Part shown: in pieces, positions 13,432 through 14,411 of the stretch | Position numbering within the stretch: the stretch's first letter is position 1 | How the letters are laid out: the number at the start of each line of letters is the position of its first letter | Position numbers and translations under genes: made by a program | NCBI GenBank assembly: GCA_035515475.1 | Contig: DATJBF010000004.1 | Coordinates: forward strand, 1 to 14,411 | Source of the DNA: DATJBF01 sp035515475 | Lineage (GTDB): Bacteria > Verrucomicrobiota > Verrucomicrobiia > Palsa-1439 | Reading direction: 5' to 3' | DNA length: 14,411 nt | Notes under the pieces: model-generated | What the model was told of the DNA's origin: nothing | The model's input: only the letters and a program-made list of their open reading frames with translations | Databases searched by the model: none

Positions 13432-13513
13432 CTCGAGAATCAAGATAGCGGCGTGCCCCATCCAGCTTGCATGATCCCCTGGCGTGTGTCCGGAATGAGG
13501 TCCGGTCGAACCA

Positions 13514-14411
13514 TCAGTGCCGGACGGGTCCGGCAAATCGGTTTTGGCTCCACCGGCCGTCCTCCACCCGTCCATCCGGATAAGTCATCTTGCCGACACC
13601 ATCGAACTGCCCGTCGCGAAACTCGCCGACGTACTTCCGTCCGTCCGGCCATGTGTATGTTCCTGGGCCGTTGGGCTCATCGTCCTTGAACGCCCCGTCG
13701 TATTTCCGTCCATCTGGCCACGTGTACGTTCCACGCCCATCCATCCAACCATGCTTGAATTCGCCCGCGTATCTCTGTCCACCCGGAAGCGTCATCACGC
13801 CCTCGTGTTGGGGCAGGTTCAGTGCCAGGAGTCTCGTGTCGGAGGCTGGATAAAGGCGCAGGGCCGCCAGCCCTCCCGGAGGCGGCGTGGTTAACAGGCG
13901 CTGATCGTCCTGATTCTGGATATTGAGCAGCAGGTGAGTGGTTCCCGGCAGCAAAGGGTTGTCAGCAGGCAACCCGCAGTAGGTTTGGAGGACTCTCCAT
14001 TCGTAAACGGTCAACCATCCGTAGGTCCTCAGATAAGACATGTCCCGCTGGCGAAGATCCGGATGCAGTCCCAACAAATGCTCGGCATAATACCAGATCT
14101 GCCACTTGCTGCCACTGACCGCCAGCATGACGTCCTGCCCGGTCCGCTCGTGGACCTCTCGCAACACCAACAACGCCGAGGGGATGTCCCCACCCTCTCG
14201 CGAGTTCATCGCATGACTGAGGTTGACGCCTTGGAGTCCAATCCCGGTCAATGCCAGAAGCAGTCCCCAAAGTACGACGCGCAGCCGCCGTTGGCTGGAC
14301 CAGGCGGCCATCGTTCCGACCACGAGGATTGTAAGTGGTATGAAGTAAAGCGCGTGTCGGTCCTCGGGATATCTGACGCCGACAATAAAATGGGCCGCCC
14401 CGGCCGCCAGC
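13514..14411 (-). CDS. GT-C-like membrane protein with C-terminal MORN repeats (5' end outside the window)
   Basis: The frame is open to the window edge, so the gene is incomplete at its start; the ATG at 14323 is probably internal, because the codons upstream of it (14411-14324) read on into sensible membrane-protein sequence. That stretch includes RYPEDRHALYFIPL, which matches the ExRxxYxxP motif seen before late membrane helices of polyprenyl-sugar GT-C glycosyltransferases, followed by two hydrophobic segments (about 14365-14230). A soluble region of about 140 residues then precedes about four MORN repeats of 23 residues (13792-13520): PGGQRYAGEFKHG, PDGRKYDGAFKDD, PDGRKYVGEFRDG and a partial PDGRVEDGRW. 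MORN repeats bind lipids or proteins. The sugar donor, acceptor and catalytic residues are not visible here. Confidence 0.7.
   Translation of the reverse strand, partial: LAAGAAHFIVGVRYPEDRHALYFIPLTILVVGTMAAWSSQRRLRVVLWGLLLALTGIGLQGVNLSHAMNSREGGDIPSALLVLREVHERTGQDVMLAVSGSKWQIWYYAEHLLGLHPDLRQRDMSYLRTYGWLTVYEWRVLQTYCGLPADNPLLPGTTHLLLNIQNQDDQRLLTTPPPGGLAALRLYPASDTRLLALNLPQHEGVMTLPGGQRYAGEFKHGWMDGRGTYTWPDGRKYDGAFKDDEPNGPGTYTWPDGRKYVGEFRDGQFDGVGKMTYPDGRVEDGRWSQNRFAGPVRH
13520..13795 (-). repeat. MORN-coding tandem repeat (69-bp period)
   Basis: On the minus strand, words around CCGGACGGACGGAAGTACG recur about every 69 bp, each encoding one 23-residue MORN unit (GTYTWPDGRKY type). The second and third units are nearly identical, which points to recent duplication. 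Confidence 0.75.

Noticed and set aside
13503..13526. GTCCGG/CCGGAC stem between the convergent DegP and MORN genes as a terminator
   Set aside because: The stem is short with a 14-nt loop, overlaps the MORN stop codon and lacks a T-run on either strand.
12211..13575. A 454-codon open frame on the minus strand opposite the DegP-type gene
   Set aside because: It is exactly antisense to a gene with a full catalytic triad and two PDZ domains; its composition (Asp, Gly, Val, Arg, Ala) is what GC-rich antisense gives, and it has no recognisable domain.

Overview
The window looks like GC-rich chromosomal DNA of a free-living diderm bacterium, most likely from the PVC group (Verrucomicrobiota or a close relative). 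The clues are a PEP-CTERM (exosortase-type) surface protein, a peptidoglycan-recycling ligase (Mpl), a periplasmic DegP/HtrA protease, membrane glycosyltransferase-like proteins carrying TPR or MORN repeats, and many intergenic repeats. The phylum is an inference from gene content; no rRNA or other marker gene is present.

Layout: 1-120, a palindromic repeat element with 10-bp terminal inverted repeats; 180-1082 (-), a PEP-CTERM protein with its own promoter and terminator; 1512-3437 (+), a polytopic TMTC-like GT-C protein ending in six TPRs; 3498-3573 (-), tRNA-Glu(CTC); 3669-5132 (-), mpl, divergent at 34 bp from 5167-6042 (+), an 8-oxoguanine DNA glycosylase; 6198-7823 (+), a secreted GH28-type pectinase-like enzyme; 7957-8595 (+), a secreted cupin protein; 8680-11644 (-), a run of four genes: an archaeo-eukaryotic release-factor-like protein, then a ferredoxin, dciA and a secreted C39-type peptidase with TPRs, the last three tightly coupled behind a good promoter; 11902-13431 (+), a DegP-type protease; 13514 to the window end (-), the C-terminal part of a GT-C-like membrane protein fused to MORN repeats, cut by the window edge.

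The most unusual signal is a set of seven degenerate heptanucleotide arrays (units GTRATCA, GATGGGM, GTGGAGC, ACTGAAA). Three of them lie in frame inside ordinary genes (mpl, the OGG gene and the C39 peptidase), adding proline/serine/histidine-rich heptapeptide repeats to the proteins; a fourth supplies the C-terminus and stop codon of the C39 peptidase. All three internal insertions belong to the one family (GATGGGM) that has no stop codon in any frame on either strand. Two copies of another dispersed repeat lie just behind the OGG and cupin genes.

The second notable point is the release-factor-like protein. It has the eRF1 domain 2/3 layout and a CxxC...CxxC zinc ribbon, but Arg stands where the catalytic GGQ loop should have Gln. 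The genes do not form one obvious pathway. The envelope theme (surface protein, glycosyltransferase-like proteins, peptidoglycan recycling, secreted pectinase and cupin, secreted peptidase, periplasmic protease) runs through most of the window; DNA repair, helicase loading and ribosome-related functions are interspersed.
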